Positions 13,732-23,017 of a stretch of DNA of 38,747 bases are shown here, one piece after another; positions within the stretch are counted from its first letter, which is position 1; each line of letters begins with the position of its first letter. The translations under genes and the position numbers were made by a program. The notes beneath the pieces were generated by a model. That model made no database searches, was not told the origin of the DNA, and was given only the letters and a program-made list of their open reading frames with translations. The DNA comes from a virus: IMG/VR virus record IMGVR_UViG_3300033141_003211, positions 1 through 38,747 of that record; one strand, 5' to 3'.

Positions 13732-15842
13732 CGGGTCACATCCCATTTGATTTTCAGTGTAGATTTCCAGATAGTTTTGACTGTTCCGTCCGACAAGATC
13801 AACTCTATATCCGCAGGATAACTCATTGGGGTTTGGTTAGTCTCTGCACTGGTCAATTCCAACCGCATTTCACCTTCGGTTGGGTTGGTTATAGTCAATT
13901 CTTTCTGTATCACATACGCCGAACTATTCTCACGGGTGCGAGCCGTGAATATCGCAGTAGCATCTGTCAAGTCCACGGGGTTCTTGTTGGCGTCCAGAAC
14001 CGTTATGTCTATCGTCAGATAATCGCCTTTATACACCTCTATGCTCCGATTGTTCTGTCCGTTAAGTGTCGCAATCAACTCGTCAGATGATAACTGGACA
14101 ATCAGGGGTTCTATGCTTGCCGTTTCCCACGACCCTTCGCCGTGATTTGCCGAGAGTTGGCTATCAATTTCCGTAATAGTTGCCCCTGACCACGAACCAG
14201 CACCGTGGGTAGAGGACAATTGACTATCAATCTCCACCACCGTTGCACCTTCCCACGACCCTTCTCCGTGCGTTGCCGATAACTGACTGTCTATCTCCAT
14301 AACCGTAGCACCTTCCCAACTTCCAGCGCCGTGCGAATCTGATAATACACTGTCAATCTCATCAGGGGTTGCTCCTTCCCAAGACCCCGTTCCGTGGCGG
14401 ACGTCAAGTGTATCGGCTATCTCGCTCGCCGTCAAACTACTACTACCACCACTGCCTTCCCACGAACCCTCTCCGTGTATACTGGACAGATAATTCTCTA
14501 CTTGCAGGACAAAGTGATTATATCCTGCGATTTCGGGGACATCACCATTATAAGCCCCCTGACAATTATTATTGTGCGTCCACGACTTGGCGCCAAGTGT
14601 CCACTGGCTATCATTGACCGCCAGACACTCGCCATTGATGTCCGTCAAGGGCGCCACAATGTGCAGACTGTCCATATCTTCCACATAGACTTCAGGCACG
14701 CCCCATATCTGGCATAGGCTATCCTGCGGAAAATAATCTATACTGTCAAGTATCGGGTCTCGCACAAGGCAATTTATGGTATCCCAGTCACATATATCGT
14801 TTTGCGGGTCAGAAGTGACGCCATATGCTGGGTCAAAGACGCAGTTGTAAAAGCGTGCAAAATAGGGTTGGTTGGCGCTGTTATATGTTATTGCCCGCCC
14901 ACCTATAAAAATACAGTTGACAAATATCAATCTAACCGAGTTGCTTGCTTTAATAGGCAGTCCATCGCCTAAAATAGTAGCATTTACAAGGATAACTGTG
15001 GAGTATGAGGGAGTATTAAAACTTTTGCTTTTATATAAATCGGCTTCAGAGTAGAAATAATTTCTGCTCTTTACTCCACCAGTGGAGTTTATTTCGTTGC
15101 CACTAAATAAAATAGGATAATTACTTATTATTTGATTAGCACTAATTTTGCAATTTTTATAGAAATTAAAATAACTACCACTACCATACAATAAATTCCC
15201 CGTCGTATGAATATAGCAACCCTCAAAGACAGAACCATAATTGTAATACATTATATAATTTCCCGAATAACTCGTCAATTCGCAATCTTTATATATAGCA
15301 GAATAAGTATAATAAAAGGGACGCTTCCCGCCCGCTATGAAGCAGTTTACAAATTTTGCTGTGCTACTTTGAATTTTATTTATCCCATCATAATTTATAT
15401 TATCAGTATAAAGCGAACAAGAGTGGAAACTTGTTAAACCGTAAATATAATACGCCGCATAATTATCTGGACTGTAAAAGGTCATATGATTAAAATCCAT
15501 ATTGGCGGTGTTTTGATTTACATTCAAAGCATATCCACTTGACCTACGCACCTGAATATACCCGCTATCAGGATACCACCAGTCTATTTTGCGCTTGTAG
15601 TAATAATTTGAAGATGGTTGCGTCACGGTTTCGTCATATATATTCCCACTTCTGTTGTCCACTATCACGACACCGCCATCGGAAAGCGCATTAAGACCCG
15701 CCATAATTGTCGCCTTTGGAGCGGACTGCGTTCCAGCGTTGGCATCATCGCCAAGACTATCCGAGACCCAGATTGTATCGTCAGGATATACGCCCCAGAT
15801 AATAGACAAGACAAGAGGCAATATTATGATGATTTTCCTCAT
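13728..15842 (-). CDS. Exported beta-helix protein with GSWEG repeats and a BppU-like domain
   Basis: A 704-residue protein. Residues 1-20 form a signal peptide (MRKIIIILPLVLSIIWG). Residues about 20-380 look like a right-handed parallel beta-helix, with short Asn/Tyr/Ser-rich coils as in phage tailspikes and pectate lyases. About 460-590 hold a tandem repeat of some 24 residues with the core HGxGSWEGAT..EIDSQLS. The last 100 residues resemble the N-terminal domain of baseplate upper protein BppU. The layout fits a receptor-binding or polysaccharide-binding spike. The signal peptide is unexpected for a virion protein. It overlaps the upstream gene by 4 bp. Confidence 0.7.
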   Translation of the reverse strand: MRKIIIILPLVLSIIWGVYPDDTIWVSDSLGDDANAGTQSAPKATIMAGLNALSDGGVVIVDNRSGNIYDETVTQPSSNYYYKRKIDWWYPDSGYIQVRRSSGYALNVNQNTANMDFNHMTFYSPDNYAAYYIYGLTSFHSCSLYTDNINYDGINKIQSSTAKFVNCFIAGGKRPFYYTYSAIYKDCELTSYSGNYIMYYNYGSVFEGCYIHTTGNLLYGSGSYFNFYKNCKISANQIISNYPILFSGNEINSTGGVKSRNYFYSEADLYKSKSFNTPSYSTVILVNATILGDGLPIKASNSVRLIFVNCIFIGGRAITYNSANQPYFARFYNCVFDPAYGVTSDPQNDICDWDTINCLVRDPILDSIDYFPQDSLCQIWGVPEVYVEDMDSLHIVAPLTDINGECLAVNDSQWTLGAKSWTHNNNCQGAYNGDVPEIAGYNHFVLQVENYLSSIHGEGSWEGSGGSSSLTASEIADTLDVRHGTGSWEGATPDEIDSVLSDSHGAGSWEGATVMEIDSQLSATHGEGSWEGATVVEIDSQLSSTHGAGSWSGATITEIDSQLSANHGEGSWETASIEPLIVQLSSDELIATLNGQNNRSIEVYKGDYLTIDITVLDANKNPVDLTDATAIFTARTRENSSAYVIQKELTITNPTEGEMRLELTSAETNQTPMSYPADIELILSDGTVKTIWKSTLKIKWDVTR
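14108..14480. repeat. About seven coding repeats of the GSWEG type
   Basis: A unit of about 70 bp encoding H-G-x-G-S-W-E-G-A-T-x-x-E-I-D-S-x-L-S recurs in tandem. The DNA copies differ at third positions, so the repeat is old and kept by protein selection. Similar GSW repeats occur in other phage tail proteins. Confidence 0.7.
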
Positions 15843-16171
15843 TTAACACCTCCATTTATACTGTCCTGAACGGCTTTATAAAGCACACTATCAACCCAAA
15901 AGGTATCATATTGCGCACACCGAGCGCCAAAGCGCCGTGAGGTTATATCCTCGCAATATCCTAACCTCTGTTTGGCTATAATCACGGTGTCCTTGTAGAA
16001 CGCTATCATCACGGGGCGTTGCCTATCACCTGCGGTTTCCCACTCTATTATCGCCGAACTATCACTATAACTGACCACCGCCGAGAATGTATCAATATCG
16101 GTCTTGACCAAACTATTTGCCCACAAAAGCAGAGCCCCGAAAAGGATGATAATTATCGTTTTTCTCCTCAT
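15839..16171 (-). CDS. Small exported hypothetical protein
   Basis: A 110-residue protein. An N-terminal signal peptide (MRRKTIIIILFGALLLWANS) is followed by a compact beta-rich domain with two cysteines that could form a disulfide outside the cytoplasm. AGGGGGTTGAG precedes the start, and the stop overlaps the next gene by 4 bp. It is the middle of three consecutive genes with near-identical leader peptides (MRR or MRK, then a run of Ile). No family recognised. Confidence 0.6.
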   Translation of the reverse strand: MRRKTIIIILFGALLLWANSLVKTDIDTFSAVVSYSDSSAIIEWETAGDRQRPVMIAFYKDTVIIAKQRLGYCEDITSRRFGARCAQYDTFWVDSVLYKAVQDSINGGVK

Positions 16172-16186
16172 CTCAACCCCCTGTTA

Positions 16187-19138
16187 TCACTTTCTCGGTG
16201 CGTAGAATGTATCAGCACCGATTATAAACCACAATGTATCACCGCTTGCGTCTATACTCCACTCTTTAATCCACGAAGCACCTTGTCCACCTATTCTGAT
16301 ACTGTCGGCTTCCAGATGCCCAACATCACTATTATAGAACCCCCACTCAATTATAATCGTGCTATCCACACTCCCCGTCACGACACCGCCAGCAACTTGC
16401 GGATTTAGACCTCGCAAATCCCTATATTTCTTACCGTCCGACAAATAGACTGTGCTGTCACCCTGTGTTGACCAGATAAACGCCGCAATTAAGAAACCAG
16501 TCCGCCTGAATTCGTCCGGTATCTGCGTGGGTATCATATGCCACTTGTCCTGTTCGCAGAGTGCTATTTGATTATATGTATGTCCACCCTCTTGCACATT
16601 AAGATATAATCGGAATTTTGAAGTATCAGTAGAAACCGCACCCCATAAGACCATCCAGAGATATTCATTGGCACCAAAGGGAGAACCGTCAGCATACTCA
16701 TATATATCACTCAAACTGTCAAAATGTGCATAATTACTATCTGCCCAGTTTATTACAATCAATTTATCCCCTTTTCTGTTATCCCTCGCTGGCACATAGA
16801 AATGCTTGTTATTCATTATTAGACCATTAGAAATCGCCACACTTTTTGCTCTTATGGTAGGTTCAATTCCGCTTATATAATCCGCTTCCTGTAGAAGATT
16901 GCAGTTGATATGTAGCAAACTCTGATTGACAGAATTCATAAAGTCGTGATAATTGAAAATCTCAACGGTATCTGCGGCTGTATCAATTCGCCCTATAATA
17001 TACTCGCCAATATAGACCACACTATCAACGACAATATAATCATCTTGAATAATGTTAGTATTCGTGTCAACCAAATCGGGTTGTCCATTGTTATAAACAT
17101 AATACACGAAATTATATGCTGGTGTATCGGTATCAGTATGGTGCAATCTTACACTATCCGGTAGGGTAATCCAAATTTGTTCGGCATCGTAGCCCTTTCC
17201 GGATTTGCTAAAGAACAATAATATACTGTCGCTTTCAAAGGCGTCATTATATAATTTCAGAAATGCGCTTGTATCGTGAACCACTATATCGGTCTTAATA
17301 GCAAATTCACTTGCCCCCGTTGCTATATTTCTAATTCGTGGCGAAAATTCATAAATGACCGTATCAATACAAGTAGAATAGCAACTATCAATGACAACCC
17401 AGCAGTATTTGTCACCTGTTATAGCACCTGAGCATATAACATTTGCTCCCATATTCGCAAAGGTTGCGGAATCTTGAGGATTTATCCGGCGCCGGTATTC
17501 AAAGCACAATGTATCCGGGCAACACGGAGGAATTATCAGGGTATCACTATTCCGCCAGACTATATCGGTAGAATCGCTCGCCATCTTAAACCCCAGCAAG
17601 ACCTGTCCACCTATATATGGCGACTGGTCGCTCCCCACACCTATATTGACCTTAATCGGGGACTTGTAATTCAGGTCAGTTGGCGCAATTTCGTAAATAT
17701 GCCATCCATAGAATTCAGAAGGAATCGTATCTAAATAGAACAATTCCCCGTTGACTGTTATGAAATGCACGAAATCATCAGCGAAAGTTGTTATAACCCA
17801 GTGTGGTTGTTCGTTATTCAGGGCTTCCAGTGTGCTTTCAGGATATATCCACGCAAAATCTATAACCTTTGAGAACAATTCCAGTTTTGCCGTCCGCCTA
17901 TCACCGTCATCGCAATTGCAGGTATTCCAATAGTCTGTTCCGGTGCAACGCTCAGTATTATAATGGCAATGGCAACCGCAAGGACGGGTAAAGACCCCAT
18001 AGGCATCCAATGTATCCCAGTCCATATAGATTGACTGCACAGCAAGAATTGTATCAGCACCATTATTGATTATTATCGTATCATCACCAAAATAATAATT
18101 GATGCTATCTTTAACCATATCTTCATAGGTATTATGTGTTGAACAGGTATTCTGCACGGCATAATATGGCTCGGTATAGCCTATTCCCGCCATATAACCA
18201 CAAGACGAAAGCGTATAATTGACCCGTTCTGACCATACATCCGGCAATAATCTATGCCAGCATACCCGCCAAGTCGTATCAATGCAGGTGAACAGGTCAA
18301 AACTATCAGTCCACACATAGACATCGCTATCATCGCAATATCGCCACCATATATCTCCGGTATGAGACCCGCCCGAAGGATGTAAATATACAGTATCATC
18401 AAGGTGGACATAATACTCATCGCCGGTCAAACTATCAACAACCCAGAAACCAGCGTTTTGAAGGACAAGACTGTCCACAAAGATTGCCGTGTCTATGTAA
18501 ATGTTCGTGTCGCAATCATAACACACCGTATATATCAGGTTTCGGCGCCCCGGTCGGTATATGTCGCAAGTATCGTTGATGTTATCAGTCAGCAGTTCCC
18601 AATATGCATAGCGTTCTATTCCCGGCGATGTCTCCGTCCTCTGCCACCAAGTTATTACCAGCACACTATCGCAGAATTTGCACCAGACTGTATCATACGG
18701 CGAGGTTGTAGTATCAATCGCCACAATAGTGCTATCGCACATATATCGGTTGATTGCCGTCCAGAACGCATTGCCCTGCTGAATATAGACAACCGTGTCG
18801 TAATTATAAACCGTTTCGGCAACAACAACCGTTTCGGTCGCCAGCCAAGAGGTGTCTATATATAGCGTTTCACTGGCAATATAGACTGTGTCGGCAAGAC
18901 TATCAAGATTAAGCACTGGCAAGCACAGTGTATCCCCGGCAATCACCACTGGGACGCAAGGCAACATCTGGACAAAGGGTTTACATCCTTCACACCCTAC
19001 ATCGGTTCTCGGTGGGTGTATCTTGTATTTCACAGCACAAATGGTGTCTGCATTATAATCGGCGGTATTGCCCCCTCGCCAACCTGTTCCAAACACTATC
19101 GCCGCCAAAAGACCTATGATTATAATCGCTCGCCTCAT
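16187..19138 (-). CDS. Large exported repetitive surface-type protein
   Basis: A 983-residue protein with a signal peptide (MRRAIIIIGLLAAIVFGTG) followed by long beta-rich sequence full of Asp, Thr, Val and Tyr (for example DTVYIASETLYIDT). It has many cysteines in small clusters, including CHCHYNTERC near residue 390. Repeated DTV and DTI segments suggest stacked beta domains with disulfides or metal sites, as in secreted adhesins. Its place after the tail-tip genes suggests a host-binding fibre. The leader argues for export by the host instead, for example to decorate the cell surface. The start follows a GGGGAGGATGAT site and overlaps the upstream gene by 4 bp. Confidence 0.6.
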   Translation of the reverse strand: MRRAIIIIGLLAAIVFGTGWRGGNTADYNADTICAVKYKIHPPRTDVGCEGCKPFVQMLPCVPVVIAGDTLCLPVLNLDSLADTVYIASETLYIDTSWLATETVVVAETVYNYDTVVYIQQGNAFWTAINRYMCDSTIVAIDTTTSPYDTVWCKFCDSVLVITWWQRTETSPGIERYAYWELLTDNINDTCDIYRPGRRNLIYTVCYDCDTNIYIDTAIFVDSLVLQNAGFWVVDSLTGDEYYVHLDDTVYLHPSGGSHTGDIWWRYCDDSDVYVWTDSFDLFTCIDTTWRVCWHRLLPDVWSERVNYTLSSCGYMAGIGYTEPYYAVQNTCSTHNTYEDMVKDSINYYFGDDTIIINNGADTILAVQSIYMDWDTLDAYGVFTRPCGCHCHYNTERCTGTDYWNTCNCDDGDRRTAKLELFSKVIDFAWIYPESTLEALNNEQPHWVITTFADDFVHFITVNGELFYLDTIPSEFYGWHIYEIAPTDLNYKSPIKVNIGVGSDQSPYIGGQVLLGFKMASDSTDIVWRNSDTLIIPPCCPDTLCFEYRRRINPQDSATFANMGANVICSGAITGDKYCWVVIDSCYSTCIDTVIYEFSPRIRNIATGASEFAIKTDIVVHDTSAFLKLYNDAFESDSILLFFSKSGKGYDAEQIWITLPDSVRLHHTDTDTPAYNFVYYVYNNGQPDLVDTNTNIIQDDYIVVDSVVYIGEYIIGRIDTAADTVEIFNYHDFMNSVNQSLLHINCNLLQEADYISGIEPTIRAKSVAISNGLIMNNKHFYVPARDNRKGDKLIVINWADSNYAHFDSLSDIYEYADGSPFGANEYLWMVLWGAVSTDTSKFRLYLNVQEGGHTYNQIALCEQDKWHMIPTQIPDEFRRTGFLIAAFIWSTQGDSTVYLSDGKKYRDLRGLNPQVAGGVVTGSVDSTIIIEWGFYNSDVGHLEADSIRIGGQGASWIKEWSIDASGDTLWFIIGADTFYAPRK

Positions 19139-19299
19139 TTATCATCCTCCCCGTTGTGTATTTTCAAAAATTCCTCAAAATCTATTTCTTTCCATCTTAC
19201 CTGCGGGTATCTATAAGGGCAATGCGCTGGCGTCCTCGCAGGCTCCGGCACCACCAATAGACAGGGTTCCTCACACTCCTCGCAGATATAGTAGTGCAT
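19135..19299 (-). CDS. Small cysteine-rich (zinc-ribbon-like) protein, 54 aa
   Basis: A 54-residue frame from ATG 19299 (site AAGGGGC) to a TGA that overlaps the start of the next gene by 4 bp. It has CEECEEPC at about 6-13 and HCPY at about 28-31, a plausible zinc-binding set. It fills the gap between the two large genes exactly. No family recognised. The tight overlap makes it likely to be translated. Confidence 0.6.
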   Translation of the reverse strand: MHYYICEECEEPCLLVVPEPARTPAHCPYRYPQVRWKEIDFEEFLKIHNGEDDK

Positions 19300-19308
19300 A
19301 TTTGCCCC

Positions 19309-20640
19309 TTATCTGATAGCATATTCAACCCTGATTCTGTAATGTCCCATATCTTTGGCGTCCAGCGTCCAGATACGCAACTCGTCCCCAGCGTCCAACT
19401 GCATACTCAACTGTCCACTATCACCATAACCGTCAGAACTGGACACTGCAAACGACCCGCTGGCGCCCGTGGTCTGGCAGTAATACTTGATGTCCACATC
19501 GCCGGTTGGGTGGTCGTCTGCGTATATCGTAATTCTGCGGATATAGACATTCTCCGGGAATCTGAACCGTATGTAATTATCATCTGGCAACCCGCCGGTC
19601 TCTCCGCTTGCCGTGGGGAATACCTCGTCGCTATCCAGATAATCGCTTGCGATTGCCGTCACGGAACCGCTACCGCCTCCCCCCGTGCAAATAGACAGAC
19701 CATTCAGCACACCGGCGAACAACTGGTTATAACTTGGGAACTCCACCTCTATGCTTTGCAAATCTGACCATACAAAATCATCATCTGCGCTCCCCTTGGC
19801 GCCGACCTTGTAATATAGCACCACATTATCATAGGGATTGACCGACAAATCTGCGTGGACTTGCTCGTATAATACCTCGTGCATATTCGTCAGCACACGC
19901 CCCTCATTCTTTAACTCGCTGTCTGTTGGCGTGCTTTCCGAAGTATGCTTGAAAACCCACTTGATTTTATATTCTATCCCCGCCACATCTTGGGCGTCCC
20001 AGCCGATTATAATACCCAGTTTGCCGTGGCGGTTATATATCCCCGTTGGCGCCGTTGCAGTGCCACCTTCCAGCGCCCGCAACCGGGATGCTAACTCGTC
20101 AAGGGCGTCCCGGACATTATCGGGGACTGTATCCCAATCGTCAGTAGTTGTCGGAGAATAGGCAACATAGGAGCCATCACCAGATGCTTTGACTACTCTA
20201 ATCCAGTTCGCAATCAAATCAAGAGCCTCACCTATATTGCTTGGTATAACCCCTACTCCACCAGTCCAATCGGGGGGGTCTGAAGGGTCATAGAGTATTT
20301 CAACCCCCTCGTGCTTGAGACTATCATCTGTCGCCAAGATATGCGCCTCTATATCTGCCGTCGCAAGCCCCAAGTCCGTGAACGGTTCTATATAACTCCA
20401 CGACGCCCCGCCGTCAGTTGACCGCACCAACTTATAGGTTCCCACCTCTACATCTGCGGTGTAATAACTGTATCCCGACGCTCCAATAGGCGTTTCCACC
20501 AAATCTATTCCTTCGGACTCATCTTGATAATCTCCCGTCTCCACATCATACTTGACCACACGCAAGAGATTGTTTGGCGGGTTTATAAGCCCCGAAACGC
20601 CCCGGTATATAAACTTGACTGTCCTACTCAAACTTGCCAT
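19309..20640 (-). CDS. Tail fibre or tail-tip protein (putative)
   Basis: A 443-residue beta-rich protein with no signal peptide. The first 120 residues form a compact domain. A helical stretch near 170-195 (RDALDELASRLRALEGG) resembles a trimerisation coil. Residues about 195-310 look like a fibronectin-type-III domain, and the C-terminal 120 residues are Gly/Ser-rich. Position after the tail-tip proteins suggests a host-facing fibre. AAGGGGGTTATAAT precedes the start. Assignment is by position and composition. Confidence 0.55.
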   Translation of the reverse strand: MASLSRTVKFIYRGVSGLINPPNNLLRVVKYDVETGDYQDESEGIDLVETPIGASGYSYYTADVEVGTYKLVRSTDGGASWSYIEPFTDLGLATADIEAHILATDDSLKHEGVEILYDPSDPPDWTGGVGVIPSNIGEALDLIANWIRVVKASGDGSYVAYSPTTTDDWDTVPDNVRDALDELASRLRALEGGTATAPTGIYNRHGKLGIIIGWDAQDVAGIEYKIKWVFKHTSESTPTDSELKNEGRVLTNMHEVLYEQVHADLSVNPYDNVVLYYKVGAKGSADDDFVWSDLQSIEVEFPSYNQLFAGVLNGLSICTGGGGSGSVTAIASDYLDSDEVFPTASGETGGLPDDNYIRFRFPENVYIRRITIYADDHPTGDVDIKYYCQTTGASGSFAVSSSDGYGDSGQLSMQLDAGDELRIWTLDAKDMGHYRIRVEYAIR

Positions 20641-20657
20641 ATTATAACCCCCTTATA

Positions 20658-21251
20658 TTATACAATCTCATCTTCAAATCCGCAACCCGCAGCGCCCATA
20701 ACTATGTCCACATCGGACGGTATCGGGTCAATAATCAACCGCACCGGCAAGACAGGATTATCATATAACTTGGCGCCAACAATCCGGAACTTGAAAGTAT
20801 AACCACGATATTTGCCGGCAAAGTAATCAAGCCCAAGTGTATTGCCCAGCGCAACATTGACTTCAATCTCCGGTCTGTGATAATCTCCGGGCGGTGCGAA
20901 ATATAACTTGTAGGTCGGGCGCAAATCATCATCAAGATGGCGTACGTTCTGCGTCAGGAACCGGGTCAACTGCGTATAATAACTCCAGCCCGCCGCCTGA
21001 ACCTCTACATCCCAATATGGCTTGTATCCTCTTATCTTCTGCACTGTTCGCCTTGTAATTGTCTCATACGGCACTATGTCATAGACTATTTCCCACTGGT
21101 GTGGAGAGACCTTGAAGTATGGGCTTTTCAAAACAAACTCCTGCCGTCCGCCAGCGCCAACTATAATCAATTTCGGCTCCAGATAATTTGCCCGGTCGTG
21201 CGAAACATTATAAAGGATGTCCTCTAATATGTGCAAAGTCGGGTCGCTCAT
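20658..21251 (-). CDS. Tail-tip hypothetical protein
   Basis: A 197-residue mixed alpha/beta protein, rich in Tyr and Pro, ending in an acidic tail. The start abuts the stop of the upstream tail protein (1-base overlap) and has AGGGGGACATA upstream. In siphophages this position usually holds a distal tail or hub component, but I see no decisive motif. Confidence 0.5.
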   Translation of the reverse strand: MSDPTLHILEDILYNVSHDRANYLEPKLIIVGAGGRQEFVLKSPYFKVSPHQWEIVYDIVPYETITRRTVQKIRGYKPYWDVEVQAAGWSYYTQLTRFLTQNVRHLDDDLRPTYKLYFAPPGDYHRPEIEVNVALGNTLGLDYFAGKYRGYTFKFRIVGAKLYDNPVLPVRLIIDPIPSDVDIVMGAAGCGFEDEIV

Positions 21252-23017
21252 TATGTCCCCCTAAAATACTCTGTCTCTATCCGCAACATTGGATAATTGC
21301 CCGCATTTTCCGGCGAGGCGGTCAAACGCCGTATAATACCAATATTGTAAGCAGTATCACCAAGTATGCCTCGCTCCAGCACCACCTTATCACCTATCTT
21401 AATGTCTTCATACCCCCCCCACCACGGGATTTTGAGTTTATATCGCACACGATTTGCCCTGTATCGTGCCAAGACAAAATCCTCATAACTCAACTTTTCT
21501 GTGTCTTTCAATTCTGCGTCTTTGCCCAAATCGGGATATTCAATTTTCGCTGTCTGTCCCCAAATATATTTGCCGTCCATAACCTCGTGGACAATATCGC
21601 CCGATAATCGCCAAGTATTATGTCCCCAGCGCCGGTGCACAACCCACAAGCGCATCAGGTCTATATGGTGATAATCATATGTGATGTAGTGCAGTGCGTC
21701 CGTGTATTTAGACAACTCTGTCAACATTTCCGCAATAGGCTTTGGCTCGCTCCAGTTCACAAAGATATAATCATCGGTGGACTTATACCCCAGCGTGCCA
21801 CCATACTGTTCAATATCAAGTAATGGTGTGCGCACTATCGGGGGCGCTGGGTCATCACTATGAGGGCGAATTAAGTCGTATATATGGCGATATATCTCCT
21901 CTATCGTAGGCATTCTGAAGATAAACGCAAATTTTTCCGGCGATGATTCCCACGCCTTGCGATAATCCCTCTGCGGTAGCCACGGTTCGCCTCTACTGTC
22001 ATCATAGGGGAACGGATATGTCTTATTCAAGCGCTGCAAATCGCCAAAATAGTCGCCAAATCTATCAAAATATGTGGTCGCACCACGGCGAGGTGGAAAC
22101 CAAACCTCATAAAACTTATACTGGCGCCCAGATAACTCACTTGCCCTGTCTATTCTCCGCCCCGTTGTATCATAACTATAAGCATCAAGATTTACGGGGG
22201 TTAGAGGGGCGTCCCCTATCCACCAGACTTGCTCATAACCAAACCCCGGCAAATACATATAGATTTGCTCATCCTTCAAACATCTATTTGTCCAGTGCGA
22301 GTCTATATCCTGTTCTACGGGCACCGCAAGGACAAACAATAAATACCAGCCCGGCTCTCCGCAAATATCAACCGGCGTTTCGTAGGTCTGCATTCCCCGA
22401 ACCCAGCCGCTATAATAAACACCAGCCCCATAGCGGTTTTGAGGCACCACAGATGATACATCTTGATATTCCCACGGCAGGAACCCTATAATCCCTCGCC
22501 GTTTCTGCAAATACTTGACACCGAAATCAAAACACTCCAATCTAACTGTTCGCAGTGGGCTTATAGTTTCTGAAAGTTCAAAGTCAAGCGCCCCCAGATA
22601 TACAGTCTTGCCCTCTTCGTTCACTATCTTAATTAGTAAGTATTCCTCAATCCAGCCCTCGTCAAACAATTTCCGCAATAATGTTATATCCTCGCTGGAC
22701 AATGTATCACGCAGAACATTATAGGGGTCAAGCGTCCCCGTGTGATTGCCATATAACGGTGTGATATAGGGGGTCATAGCCCTGTCATAGTTCTCTAACT
22801 CCAACGATACCCGCCCAGCAACCGGATGATTGAGGCGAAATCTATCCTCCAGCACAACCTCTATTTCGGGATATTTGCGCACTCTATCTGTTATATCAAC
22901 CCAATGCAGCGAGGACATATAAGAATATAGACTATCTCCGGGGTGTAAATCATACCGGGCGTTGATATATCTTGCCGGTATTATTGCCCTGCCTATGTAG
23001 ATTTTGCCGATTCTCAT
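21251..23017 (-). CDS. Large tail-tip (hub-like) protein
   Basis: A 588-residue protein directly after the tape measure. The N-terminal 200 residues have a beta-rich pattern with LELENYDRAM and LGALDFELSE. The C-terminal part has KIGDKVVLERG, typical of short beta modules in tail hubs. In siphophages the genes after the tape measure encode the distal tail protein and the tail-associated hub. This protein probably fills one or both roles. It overlaps the tape-measure stop by 4 bp. Confidence 0.6.
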   Translation of the reverse strand: MRIGKIYIGRAIIPARYINARYDLHPGDSLYSYMSSLHWVDITDRVRKYPEIEVVLEDRFRLNHPVAGRVSLELENYDRAMTPYITPLYGNHTGTLDPYNVLRDTLSSEDITLLRKLFDEGWIEEYLLIKIVNEEGKTVYLGALDFELSETISPLRTVRLECFDFGVKYLQKRRGIIGFLPWEYQDVSSVVPQNRYGAGVYYSGWVRGMQTYETPVDICGEPGWYLLFVLAVPVEQDIDSHWTNRCLKDEQIYMYLPGFGYEQVWWIGDAPLTPVNLDAYSYDTTGRRIDRASELSGRQYKFYEVWFPPRRGATTYFDRFGDYFGDLQRLNKTYPFPYDDSRGEPWLPQRDYRKAWESSPEKFAFIFRMPTIEEIYRHIYDLIRPHSDDPAPPIVRTPLLDIEQYGGTLGYKSTDDYIFVNWSEPKPIAEMLTELSKYTDALHYITYDYHHIDLMRLWVVHRRWGHNTWRLSGDIVHEVMDGKYIWGQTAKIEYPDLGKDAELKDTEKLSYEDFVLARYRANRVRYKLKIPWWGGYEDIKIGDKVVLERGILGDTAYNIGIIRRLTASPENAGNYPMLRIETEYFRGT

